64,000 nt of DNA from Cricetomys ansorgei. Taxonomy: Eukaryota; Chordata; Mammalia; Rodentia; Nesomyidae. Position 1 is the first letter of the stretch, and each line of letters opens with the position of its first letter. This document shows, in pieces, positions 12,378 through 21,460 of the stretch. The notes beneath the pieces were generated by a model. That model was not told the DNA's origin, made no database searches, and saw only the letters and a list, made by a program, of their open reading frames with translations. The stretch is taken from positions 558,001 through 622,000 of the forward strand of contig JAMJFZ010000852.1 of assembly GCA_026225945.1 (NCBI GenBank), given 5' to 3'. The translations under genes were made by a program, and so were the position numbers.

Positions 12378-13301
12378 CTAGACCCTGTCTAGTAAATCCC
12401 TCAGCGCCTCTATATACCAGAAGGGGAAGCATCAGGGATCCTGCCTAACGACACTGGCAAAAAACATCAACACTTTCATCTTGGTGGTTTCGGCATGGGC
12501 CCTGGGGCCCCACAGGAACTTGTGGCGAGGAGGATCGCTGTTGGCCACCTGCCTGTATCACAGGTACCCTTCCTGCACAAAGTGCTCAGTGATGAGGCTC
12601 CTGGGCTCCCCGTACAGGAAGTGCTCCCTCCCGGCATACAGCCCCATGACATTCAACAGGCACCACAACACCTCCTCACTGACACAATTGTCCTCTACGA
12701 AGGTGATGGACAGCAAGATGATAACAAGGCCCATCTTGGGGATGCCGGGAACTCCGTGCTCCAACCCATCATAGGTGATCCCCAGGGCAGTGACGAGGAC
12801 ATAGGTGTGGGTAAGGGGGTCTACCTCCATTACATCGATGCCAAACAATAGCCACATGCAGTCAGAGGCCTTATTAAAGACCATAAGGTAGTATACCTCG
12901 TAATGGCAATTAATACTCTCCAGAATTTCTGCTTTAGTCGCAGTCTGGTTCAACTGATACTTGAGGAGAAAGAATGACACCAAGCTAACTACCTTGTGAT
13001 TTAGGAGGTTCTGGGAGAGGAACACTACATCAGCCACTTCCCTTACATGGTTGCCAGAGGCCTCCCAGGAAGGTGCTCCTGCCGCAGAGCCCATGGCAAT
13101 GGGAGCAGAGGAGGCTCCCTGAGCACCCTGAGGAGAACTGAGCATGCCTCCAACAGACACACCCCCTGAAGTGGTGGCCCTGGCCTCTACCTCCCCTGCT
13201 TCTGAAATGGGGTCCTGGGCACCCTCCAGGTCCCTCAACTCCCTCTGTGGCTGAACGCTGTCTGGGAGGTCCGAGCTCCTGCTGTTCCCAGTGGGATCCA
13301 T
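12378..13301 (-). pseudogene. MAGE copy A: MAGE-A (MAGEA10-like) coding exon with two premature stops
   Basis: The coding exon of a MAGE-A family protein. Intact family members bind RING E3 ubiquitin ligases through the MAGE homology domain and are normally germline-restricted. The ATG is at 13301, 62 bp into the exon that follows a pyrimidine-rich acceptor (AG at 13364-13365). The open frame runs 247 codons: a Ser/Gly/Ala-rich N-terminus, then the MAGE domain with LVSFFLLKYQLNQ, LFGIDVMEVDPLTHTYVLV and [17 protein letters not shown]. It stops at a TGA ending at 12558, where copy B has CGA, which is a CpG-type change. Reading on, the same frame meets a second TGA near 12415 (AGA in B) before the ancestral TAG at 12378-12380. 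The normal length would be about 307 residues, so the last 60 are lost. An in-frame ATG at 13535 in the preceding intron would extend the frame to 325 residues if that intron were retained. It could still make a truncated protein. Confidence 0.85.
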
Positions 13302-13703
13302 GCTGAGTTTCCTGGGAACACAGGAAGACACCTTGCAGCTCACAGGGATGAAGACTCTCAGGCCTGGGGGAGAAAGGGAGAGGGTGAGTGGACTCTGGAG
13401 AGTTGTTCCTTGGGCAGCTCTCAGAAACAACTGTTGCACGATTTTGCTGAGGGGTGCTGGAAGGACAAAGGACCCTGGCCACTCATGTGCCTCTGAGAGG
13501 CTCCAGGAGGAAGAGACAGGGCTCCCAGGTTGCATGGCTCTTCTTCCCTGACATACATTCTCAGAGCACGTTCCTGTGTCTCTGTGATGGAACAGGAGGC
13601 AGCGAGGACAGACATTTCACACCTGTTGAGGGGAGACCCACAGAGGCAGCCCGGTACAGTGTGGTTCCTCTGAGCTACAACAGTACACCAACCCGACTCT
13701 CAC

Positions 13704-13776
13704 CTTGACTGATGGCTAGGTCGAGCAAGTTGCCTGTGATCCCGGTGTCCAACTTCTTTAAGGCAAGAGTCAACTC
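13704..13776 (-). other. 73-bp noncoding 5' exon of MAGE copy A
   Basis: Flanked by CTTTGCCACAG (acceptor) and a GTGAGAG donor on the minus strand. The same 73-bp segment with usable splice sites occurs upstream of copies B, C and D. Human MAGE-A genes have a comparably short noncoding second exon (from recall). This identity of length across all four copies is what makes it an exon rather than chance. Confidence 0.75.
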
Positions 13777-14879
13777 CTGTGGCAAAGAAAGAAGAGGAGG
13801 AGAGGGGGAGGAACCCACCCAGAGAGCCTCTGTTTCCCCACAGCCCTCTGCACCTGTCCACTTCTGACCCCGACAGCTTACCTGGATTCCTGGACACAAA
13901 CGGACACCTCTATCAGCAAACGTGCCTGGTGCCCCCCAGGCTCTGGTGGCAGCCCACGCTGCACAGGCTCACCTTCCTGACGGAGGAGGAGACCCAGTTG
14001 AACACCTATGGCCTCTGCACAAGCCTGTGCAGGAGCTTCTCAAGTCTGGCCAAGGGCACTGGGTCCTTTGTTTTCTTGCAGATCTGGAAGCTTCTCCTTC
14101 CCTCTCATTCCTCACAAAGCCCCTCCTGAGCATCAGATGCAGACAATGTAGCCTGATTATCCCAGCCTACCTAACTCTCTGTTTGGGGGAGGGTCTGAGC
14201 GCCTCTTCCTTCTGAAAGTCCAGATGGCTGCATGCCCTGCACTAGGTGAGGCTGGGGAACAGGCCACCATCGGGATACCCTGGCTTCTCATGGTCAATCG
14301 TCTGTATGTGTCTAAGGTGACCCACTGAGCAAAGGGCTGTTTCTGATGACTGGGCCCCATTTGATGCAGTGCTCACCACAGGGTAGAACACCGGGGGACC
14401 CTCTCTAGGCTATGGGTCTAGGTCTGACTTTCATGCCGCTGTGGACAGGAGCCTCGGTCTGGGAACCTCGGAACCAGGCTCCCGACAGGCATTCACGCCA
14501 ACTGGCACCTCCCCCTTGGTGACCCACTAGCCAAAATGACCACACTGGATTACCTGAAGACTTCCTCCCCACTGCGTCCTGTGACAACCCCCAAACCACT
14601 CACCTGGACTCGGAATGAAAGCACAACATGGCTGTCTCCCTTCCACTCAAACCAGGAATTGGCCGTGTGTCTCCTAAATCCCGAAAGCATGAAGTGAAAT
14701 CCAACTCCCTTCCTGGCACCTCAGGAAAGAGCTGAGCCCTCCAAGTGCCCAGATGTGGAACAGCAAGCCCTACTGTCCTTTCGGGCACTTACAAAGAAGG
14801 GTTCCACATTGCAAGGCCTCTGGTGTAGGAAGCACCTATGGACGTCAGCCTTCCTGACACCTCACAGAGGCTCTGAGCC

Positions 14880-15600
14880 CCAATTCCTAGATGCATTAAG
14901 CACGGAGTGATGGAGTCCAATGTGGACAGATATCTAACAAATGGATCTGAACCACCAGTACCTAGATGTCTGAAGCACAGTAATACCAAGACCCAACTAG
15001 TTACCTCACAAATGACTCTGACCCCAATTCCCAGATGTCCTGAAGCACAGAGCTATGAGTCCTGTCTAGTCACCTCACAAACGGCTCTGAAGCCCAATTC
15101 CCTGAGGTCCTGAAGCACGGAGCTATGGAGTCCTGTCTAGTCACCTCACAAACGGCTCTGAACCCCAATTCTATAATGACTCGAAGAAAGGAGATATGCA
15201 GTCCTGTCTAGTCACCTCACAAACAATTCTGAACGCCAATTCCCTAATGTTCTTAGGCACGTAAATATGCAGTCCTTTTTAGTTACCTCAAAAATGGCTC
15301 TGAACCCCAATTCCCAGATGTCCTGAAGCACGGAGCTGTGGAGTCCTGTCTAGTCACCTCAGAAACGGCTCTGAACCCCAATTCCCAGATGTCCTGAAGC
15401 ACGGAGCTATGGGGTCCTGTCTAGTCACCTCACAAACGGCTCTGAACCCCAATTCCCAGATGTCCTGAAGCATGGAGCTGTGGAGTCCTGTCTAGTCACC
15501 TCACAAACATCTCTGAACCCCAATTCCCAGATGTCCTGAAGCACGGACCTATGGAGTCCTGTTTAGTTACCTCACAAACGGCTCTGAGCACCAATTCCCA
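14880..15600. repeat. 71-bp minisatellite, first block (unit A only)
   Basis: About ten imperfect units with a 71-bp period. Each carries CCTGTCTAGTCACCTCACAAA, then a GGCTCTGAACCCCAATTCCC-like block and a GATGTCCTGAAGCACGGAGC-like block. Spacing between successive CCTGTCTAG blocks was checked at 15061, 15132 and 15203. Units at the left edge are more degraded. Units B and C have a shorter, only distantly similar repeat at the corresponding place. Confidence 0.9.
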
Positions 15601-15900
15601 GGTGTAGGAGTAGGATCTACCCCACAGAACAGCTCAGCATCTCCTCAGTCTGCAGGTGCAGGACCGGGAATTCACAAAATGGCGGCCAGCCCACCAATTC
15701 CCGGAACCCGGAAGTACAGTAAGGCCAAGTCCCCGGAACCCGGAAGTGCAGTAAGGCCAACTCCCTTCATAGCACATCGGAATCTGCTCTGAGCTGTCCA
15801 ATGCCCAAAAGTGGAATGCCAGGGCTGACTGTTGTCCTTCCAGGCAACCCACTACATGGGTTTCCCCTTGCAAGGCCCTGGGTGTAAGGTGGGCCTGTGG
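15601..15900 (-). promoter_or_regulatory. Promoter-like block of MAGE unit A: two ETS sites and a YY1-like site
   Basis: A 300-bp single-copy island between two minisatellite blocks. It contains CCGGAAGT at 15708-15715 and again at 15740-15747, within a 32-bp tandem repeat, and AAAATGGCGGCC at about 15676-15687, which resembles the YY1 site. Paired ETS sites are known to drive human MAGE-A promoters. The corresponding place in units B and C lacks this block. No TATA box is seen. The link to transcription of copy A is inference. Confidence 0.45.
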
Positions 15901-15919
15901 GCTTCATCCATTTTGACAT

Positions 15920-16315
15920 GTCAAATATGGCTCTGATCCCAATTCCCAGATGTCCTGAAGCATGGACCTATGGAGTCCTGTCTAGTCACCTCACAAACGG
16001 CTCTGAACCCCAATTCCCAGATGTCCTGAAGCATGGAGCTATGGGGTCCTGTCTAGTCACCTCACAAACGGCTCTGACCCCAATTCCCTGTTGTCCTGAA
16101 GCACGGAGCTATGGAGTCCTGTCTAGTCACCTCACAAACGGCTCTGACCCCAATTCCCAGATGTGCTGAAGCAAGGAGCTATGGAGACCTCTCAAGTCAT
16201 TTCAAAAACGGCTCTGAACCCCAATTCCCAGATGTCATGAAGCACGGAGCTATGGGGTCTGGTCTAGTCACCTGACAAACGGCTCTTTACCCCAATTCCC
16301 AGATGTAGGTAGTGG
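15920..16315. repeat. 71-bp minisatellite, second block
   Basis: Five or six further units of the 71-bp repeat after the single-copy island. Some are nearly identical to each other, for example those around 15970-16150, which points to recent expansion. Confidence 0.88.
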
Positions 16316-16699
16316 GACCTATGTCGCAGATAGCTGATGTTCTCTGGAATCCTTACATGCAAGATGCACAACCCGGCAGACCCCATTTCTGTACCATCCC
16401 AATATGGCTCCCAGACCTCCCCCACCGAGTCCCCGGATGTAGTTGCAGATGCGGTAGCTTGTTGCCACAGGGCCCCGAACTTTGGTATAGGTCCCTCAAG
16501 GGGACACAAAGTAGCTAGGCACCTTCAGCCTGTGTGCTCCGGCTTGGGCTTCTGAGACACCCTGACTTCCACATTGACCAAGATAGTCACGTGACCCTCT
16601 CTCGGATGCGATGACTACATTGCTCCCAGGACAGTTTCCCCTAGGTAGAGGGGAAGGGGTGCCGCTATGCAGGAAGAGCCCGTGTGGGGCAGCACACAG

Positions 16700-17062
16700 C
16701 CCACTGACTGAGCTACACCCTGGTCCTCAAGCCACAGCCCACTGACTGAGCTACACCCTGGTCCTCCAGCCATAGCCCACTGACTGAGTTACACCCGGGT
16801 CCTCCGGCCACAGCCCACTGACTGAGCTACACCCCGGTCCTCCAGTCACAGCCCACTGACTGAGCTACACCCGGGTCCTCTGGCCACAGACCCCCGGTCC
16901 TCCAGCCACAGCCCACTGACTGAGCTACACCCGGGTCCTCTGGCCACAGCCCACTGACTGAGCTACACCCGGGTCCTCCGGCCACAGCCCACTGACTGAG
17001 CTACACCCGGGTCCTCCGGCCTCAGCCCACTGACTGAGCTATATCCCAGTCCTCTGGCCACA
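16700..17062 (-). repeat. 38-bp minisatellite in unit A (about 9-10 units)
   Basis: Period 38 bp, checked at 16701, 16739 and 16777. Read on the minus strand (gene sense) each unit contains GTGTAGCTCAGTCAGTGGGC followed by TGTGGCC and a GGACC block. One unit near 16885 is shortened. The same array occurs in units B and C with different copy numbers. Confidence 0.92.
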
Positions 17063-17607
17063 GGCGACCTTGCACTGTCCACCCTCGATCCCACTCTCAC
17101 CCTGCTCTGTAAGCAAGCGGGCCACCTGCCCTCATGCTGTGCCTGGATTTGCTGTCCATGCAGAGTCCCCAGCCGTCGAAGGGTAAGGTTCATCCCTGTG
17201 GGCCCACCTGCGTCCAGGCTGACCACAGGCATGAGCTGCCTCGGGAAGGTCACCTCTCCTGAAAGGGGCCGTTCCTCTCCTCCTTGAGCTCTCACCTCCA
17301 CTCTGAAATCCCCCAATGGCTGTGTCCTCTCCAGGAACCTCACTGAAGGGTCCTTCCTTCCCCAGGAACTAGGGTGTGGAAGCAGAGAGGCGGGGGCCTC
17401 CCCTCTGCCTGCAGCATCATTCCAAGCCCCAGGCCCCTCCCCAAACAGTTCTAACTCCCCAAGATCACAGAGGGCAATACACAAGTCCTCCACAGAGGGC
17501 TCGTCCTCACAAGCCAGTGCCCTGTTGCTGGACAAAGATCCGCTGCGGGATCAGGGCTTGTGTATCTACCCGTCTGGGGCTTCCACAATCCACTCTCTCT
17601 CCTTACC
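17063..17607 (-). other. GC-rich conserved 5' region of MAGE unit A, including a possible first exon
   Basis: Strongly conserved with 32409-32943 (unit B) and 59840-60362 (unit C). At its upstream edge is CAGGGACAAG followed by GTAAGG, a good donor site on the minus strand (exon end 17607). An open frame of 190 codons runs through this region into the minisatellite, but it has no ATG before its middle. The corresponding frame is broken by a 7-nt deletion in B and by single-base changes in C. I read it as noncoding 5' exon/promoter DNA. Confidence 0.5.
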
Positions 17608-17996
17608 TTGTCCCTGTAACACACGGGGCCCCATCTTCTCTGGTAATCTCACAAAAGTCCTTTTTTCCCTGATAAAGTTCTTCCATGCTTGGGGACTCTT
17701 GCATACATGCGGGTCCCCTCCTGATGCCAGGCTTGCCACAAGGAAGCACCAATATTATTCCCCCCTCTTCAGTGTGGCCCAGAGTTTCTGCTTTCCACTT
17801 GAAGCTCTCACTGTGACTCCAGGTGACCATGGCACTGTCCAATCACAGAAGTCCAGAGTCTGAACACAGTAGGGCCAAAATCGTGATTCCTACAACCCCC
17901 ACCAGTCTGTTGCTACTCAGACTGCAGGTAAAGATACAGGATTTGGTGATCCTCTCTTTGGCCTGGGTCTTCCTTAGGCCACCCTCAAGCTCTCAC

Positions 17997-18060
17997 CTTG
18001 TCTCTGAAAGGATTAAGGCCTGCTGCACACCAAGGAACTCAGAGCTTCGTTTTCAATTCC
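17997..18060 (-). other. Possible extra 5' exon near MAGE unit A
   Basis: On the minus strand the segment ends TTTCAGAGACAAG and is followed by GTGAGAGC, closely resembling the donor of the putative first exon of unit B (CAGGGACAAG/GTGAGG). The similarity is short, so this is weak. Confidence 0.25.
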
Positions 18061-18379
18061 ATAGCCCACACATGCAGAGCTGAACTGAGGTCGGGGGAAG
18101 GGCTCACACCTTCCTCTGACTCCATTGCTTGAAGTCTGGACAGCTCAGGTATGGCTGGATTAGTTGGGGTAACCTTATGCATTTCTGGGGTACTTCAGTC
18201 AACTTATGGTCTCTGGTTGATGCTTGTCAAGGCCAGGTCTCTTTCTCTTTCACATACCCAAAGTGCTGACCATGGATGAATGCTTCCTCACTTCTCACAT
18301 CCTATGAAATCCAACTCAGTGGTTATCACATCTGAAAACAGGCCTAAACCTGTAGTGGCTCACCAAAGAAGACTAGGAG
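18061..18379. other. No gene recognised
   Basis: No coding exon, SINE or tandem repeat could be supported in this interval. Confidence 0.4.
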
Positions 18380-18665
18380 GCATATTCATAACTGCAAACA
18401 CTGCCAGACCTCAGCAGAGTGAACCCCCATTCTGGCCAGCACCAGACTCAATAGACAGTGGAACCCTGAGCGTCTGAATTCAGGTGTATTTATTGATTCA
18501 GAACTCCTCAGGTGCTCTACTTATACCATGTGCAAATCATAAGCAATCAAACATCCCCCACAGAAATCCAACATCTGCATACAATACAAAATGTCAAGGT
18601 CTATGCATCCCTTTTTCCAACAGTGCATAAAATTATTTCAAACATAACCAAAAATAAACTTCCCC
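18380..18665 (-). repeat. Solo LTR-like segment of family 'R'
   Basis: Reverse complement of the 7.0-7.3 kb copy: begins CAGACCTCAGCAGAG, continues through GTGGAACCCTGAGCGTCTGA and AACTCCTCAGGTGC, and ends CAACAGTGCATAAAATTATTTC. There is no adjoining internal region, consistent with a solo LTR. Confidence 0.6.
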
Positions 18666-20177
18666 AACACAGAGCCATCCTGGCCTGACAGCCGTGGTAG
18701 AACATGATGTTCTGGGGTATCCTCTGTGTTATCTCATTGAGTGCCACCCCATCCCGCTCCTGCTTGCTTCCAGTTTAAACCTAGTCCCTGTGCTCTATGA
18801 ACTTTAGTATACATGCTCTTTGCCTCCCATCATTCTCTTCTGCTGAATGTGGGAAGGGGCTCATTCTTACTTTTCTGTACCCAATGCAGGCTGACAGCAG
18901 AAGCAGTAATGTATTCTAGGGACCCACTATCTGTGACATGGCTTTAACAGTCTACTGACAACTGTAATTTCCAAACCTTCCTACTTTTTCACTTTGCAAC
19001 TCTCTATGAATCCATCAGTTTTCATATTGAATCCCTTCTAATGCCCTAAATGCTGCTCATGGTTCCAAAATGTCTATCTCTGGATCTGAACTCTTAGATC
19101 ACTGATTTCTTAAACTGTTCTCACCAGCCGTGATTTTCTAAGGAAAGTCATATGTATGTAGGAAACCTTATTCCAGCCCCATCCCTATTTTTCATCCAGG
19201 TGGATAGCATGAGACCTACCTTAAGCCAGTTAATATATTCTCTGTGTCATGGTGCTTTCTTCTAGCTAAGGCAAGTGTCCCATACTAGTCAAATTATAGT
19301 GTACTCTTGAGATGTTTTCTTTCCAGTTCATCGTCTGCTGTAATGCTTCTTTCTTAACCTAGAGGTGTGATAATCGGTAGGAGGCCAGAGAAGATGGTAA
19401 CAATTTTGTTTCAGTTCAGATACATGAACTTTCTACACGTTCTTTGAATAAATGGGTTTCAAGCTAAAATCCTCGGTATCTCCTTTCACTTTGTATGTGT
19501 CCCCTGTGCTTTATAATCAATATACTCGTAAGAAATTAGTCATCTTATTATTTTTAATTTCTAAGAAAATTTTTCCTTGAACATGCTATACAAAGTAGCT
19601 AAAGTGTGTTTTCACCAATGCCCCATGAAGTATTCATTTTGTTTTCTTTTCTTCAAGCCATCATAATTATATAAAATTATCTCACCTTTTGCATTTTCAA
19701 ATTTATTCTGGCAGAAGGTAAGTCAATCTCTCATCACCATAGACCAAAGCCCATTTGAGTATTCCTAAGTAATTGCTACATTAACAGATGTCCAAATTAT
19801 ATAGACCTGGAAACCTCTTAAGGTAGAGGCAAAGACAAAATGTCCTTTTTAAATGTAATTACTGTGATAGATCAGGAGACTTTACCACTTTCACTCCTAA
19901 CCTGGGCTGTCTTTGAGAGCTCACTCTTTTTTTGCTGTGAAAAGGGAGTCTGCCAATGCGCCAGTAACTAAGAAACAACCTTAGCTTACTGCCCATTATT
20001 CTTCCTCCTACCGTTCCACTACCACTCTGCAAAACAAGGCAATGGTCCTTTTCTGTAGGGATTGTGGAGCTATGTTAAGAGTTTTAGGGAAAGTTAGCCT
20101 AAGACATTTTACACCAATGTAAGGGGATATCTAGAGAGGAAGAATGTAGCAGTAAGCTGCAGGTGCCTCTGAGCAAA
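18666..20177. other. No gene recognised
   Basis: AT-leaning sequence with no supported exon. I did not recognise a named repeat with confidence. Confidence 0.4.
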
Positions 20178-21460
20178 GACAAGGAGGCACTTTCATAGGT
20201 GTAAACTCTGCCAGACCTCAGCAGAGGGAATCACCATACTGACCAGCACCAGAGTTCATAGTGGAACCCAGAGTGTCTCAGCTCAAGTCTTTTTATTGAT
20301 TCAGAACCCCTCAAGTGCAGGTTTTAAGCAACAAACTTCCCCCCACAGAAATCTAACACCTGCGGACAATACAAAATGCCAAGGCCTATGCATCCCCTTT
20401 TCCAACAGTGCACAAAAACAATTATTCTAAACACAACTAAAAATAAACATCCACAGCACTTTCCCTTTTCTGTATAAAAACTGCTTTATCTCTACAACAC
20501 AATTTACCACTACACCAGCAAAACCATTTATAAGAGAAACAATTATGAGGGTTGCTAATGCACAGGACCAAATGAAACCAAACATCTATCAAGCTTTTCA
20601 CAATGTCCTTGGACAGCAGAAAAACATTATCAATGTCCAGTTATCTGGAATTCACTCATGATCTTCTGGACTCCTCCAAAGGACTTAGGTCACTTCTCTG
20701 CTCTGACCTCTGCAGCTCACACAGCTTGTCCTCCAGGCTCTGGCTGGCTCCACTCCACTGCTGCTGCTGTCCTTGGTGGTCGTCCCATGGTACTGGCATC
20801 TCCAAAACTGCTGGGGTCCCTTGTTGCAAATGGGCTGCAGCTTTGCCAATAGTGTCTCCTAGACTCTCTTTGTGGTGCCAAGCCTCAGCTTTTTTACATG
20901 ACCCCATCATCTGGGCCTTCAATTGCTACTGGAGCTGCACCTTCGTCAATGGCCTCTCATAATGCCAAGCCTCAGTTGCTCTCCATGACCCTTCATGCCT
21001 TCAAAACCAGCACCAGCTGGGTGACTCTTACAGTACCATGTTCAGCTGCCAGCATGAGATACAACCTTAGCCAGTTCTGGAAGACAGCTTCTGTGTGCTG
21101 ACCCTGAGGAAACACTTTCCCAGTTTTAAGATAGAGTCTGGTTTGCAGGAAAAACAACTAGTCTTTGTCTGCTGAGGTCTGGCAGGGTTTGCATCTATGA
21201 AAATGCCTCTTTGTCATTCCTCAGCAGAGGGAACCACCATCATGGCCAGCTCCATCCTAGACAGTGGAACCCCAAGCATCTGAGCTCAGATGTTTGTATT
21301 GATTCAGAACTCCTCAGGTTCAGATCATAAGCTATCAAACATCCCCCCACATAAATCCAACACCTACAGACAATACAAAATACCAAGACCTAGGCAGCCT
21401 CTCACCCAACTGTGCAAAAAACAATTATTTTAAACACAACTAAAAATAAACTTCTACAAC
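20178..21460 (-). mobile_element. Most complete copy of repeat family 'R': LTR-like ends with a ~0.7-kb internal region
   Basis: Two direct copies of the roughly 280-bp terminal segment (20178-20470 and 21178-21460, both minus orientation) bracket an internal part that includes the GCTTTATCTCTACAACACAATTTA-type block, ATCTATCAAGCTTTTCACAATG and the GACCCCATCAT/GCCAAGCCTCAG subrepeats. Total about 1.28 kb, with no reading frame of meaningful length. The layout is that of a small nonautonomous LTR retroelement. I could not name the family; a rodent RMER-type element is one possibility. Confidence 0.6.

Noticed and set aside
12495..12851. 118-codon plus-strand frame and the equivalents at 35410-35766 and 56494-56724
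   Set aside because: Antisense shadow of the MAGE domain. It is conserved only because the sense strand is.
14880..16315. CRISPR-like array
   Set aside because: Direct repeats abut with no unique spacers, the genome is mammalian, and there are no associated genes.
16700..17062. tRNA gene array
   Set aside because: The 38-bp units have a box A-like motif but no box B, no anticodon or T-arm, and are too short to fold as a tRNA.
16963..17535. 190-codon open frame on the minus strand upstream of MAGE copy A, with partial counterparts in units B and C
   Set aside because: It opens without an ATG, its end lies in the 38-bp minisatellite, and the frame is broken by a 7-nt deletion in B and single-base losses in C. 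Similarity between copies is DNA-level duplication rather than protein conservation.
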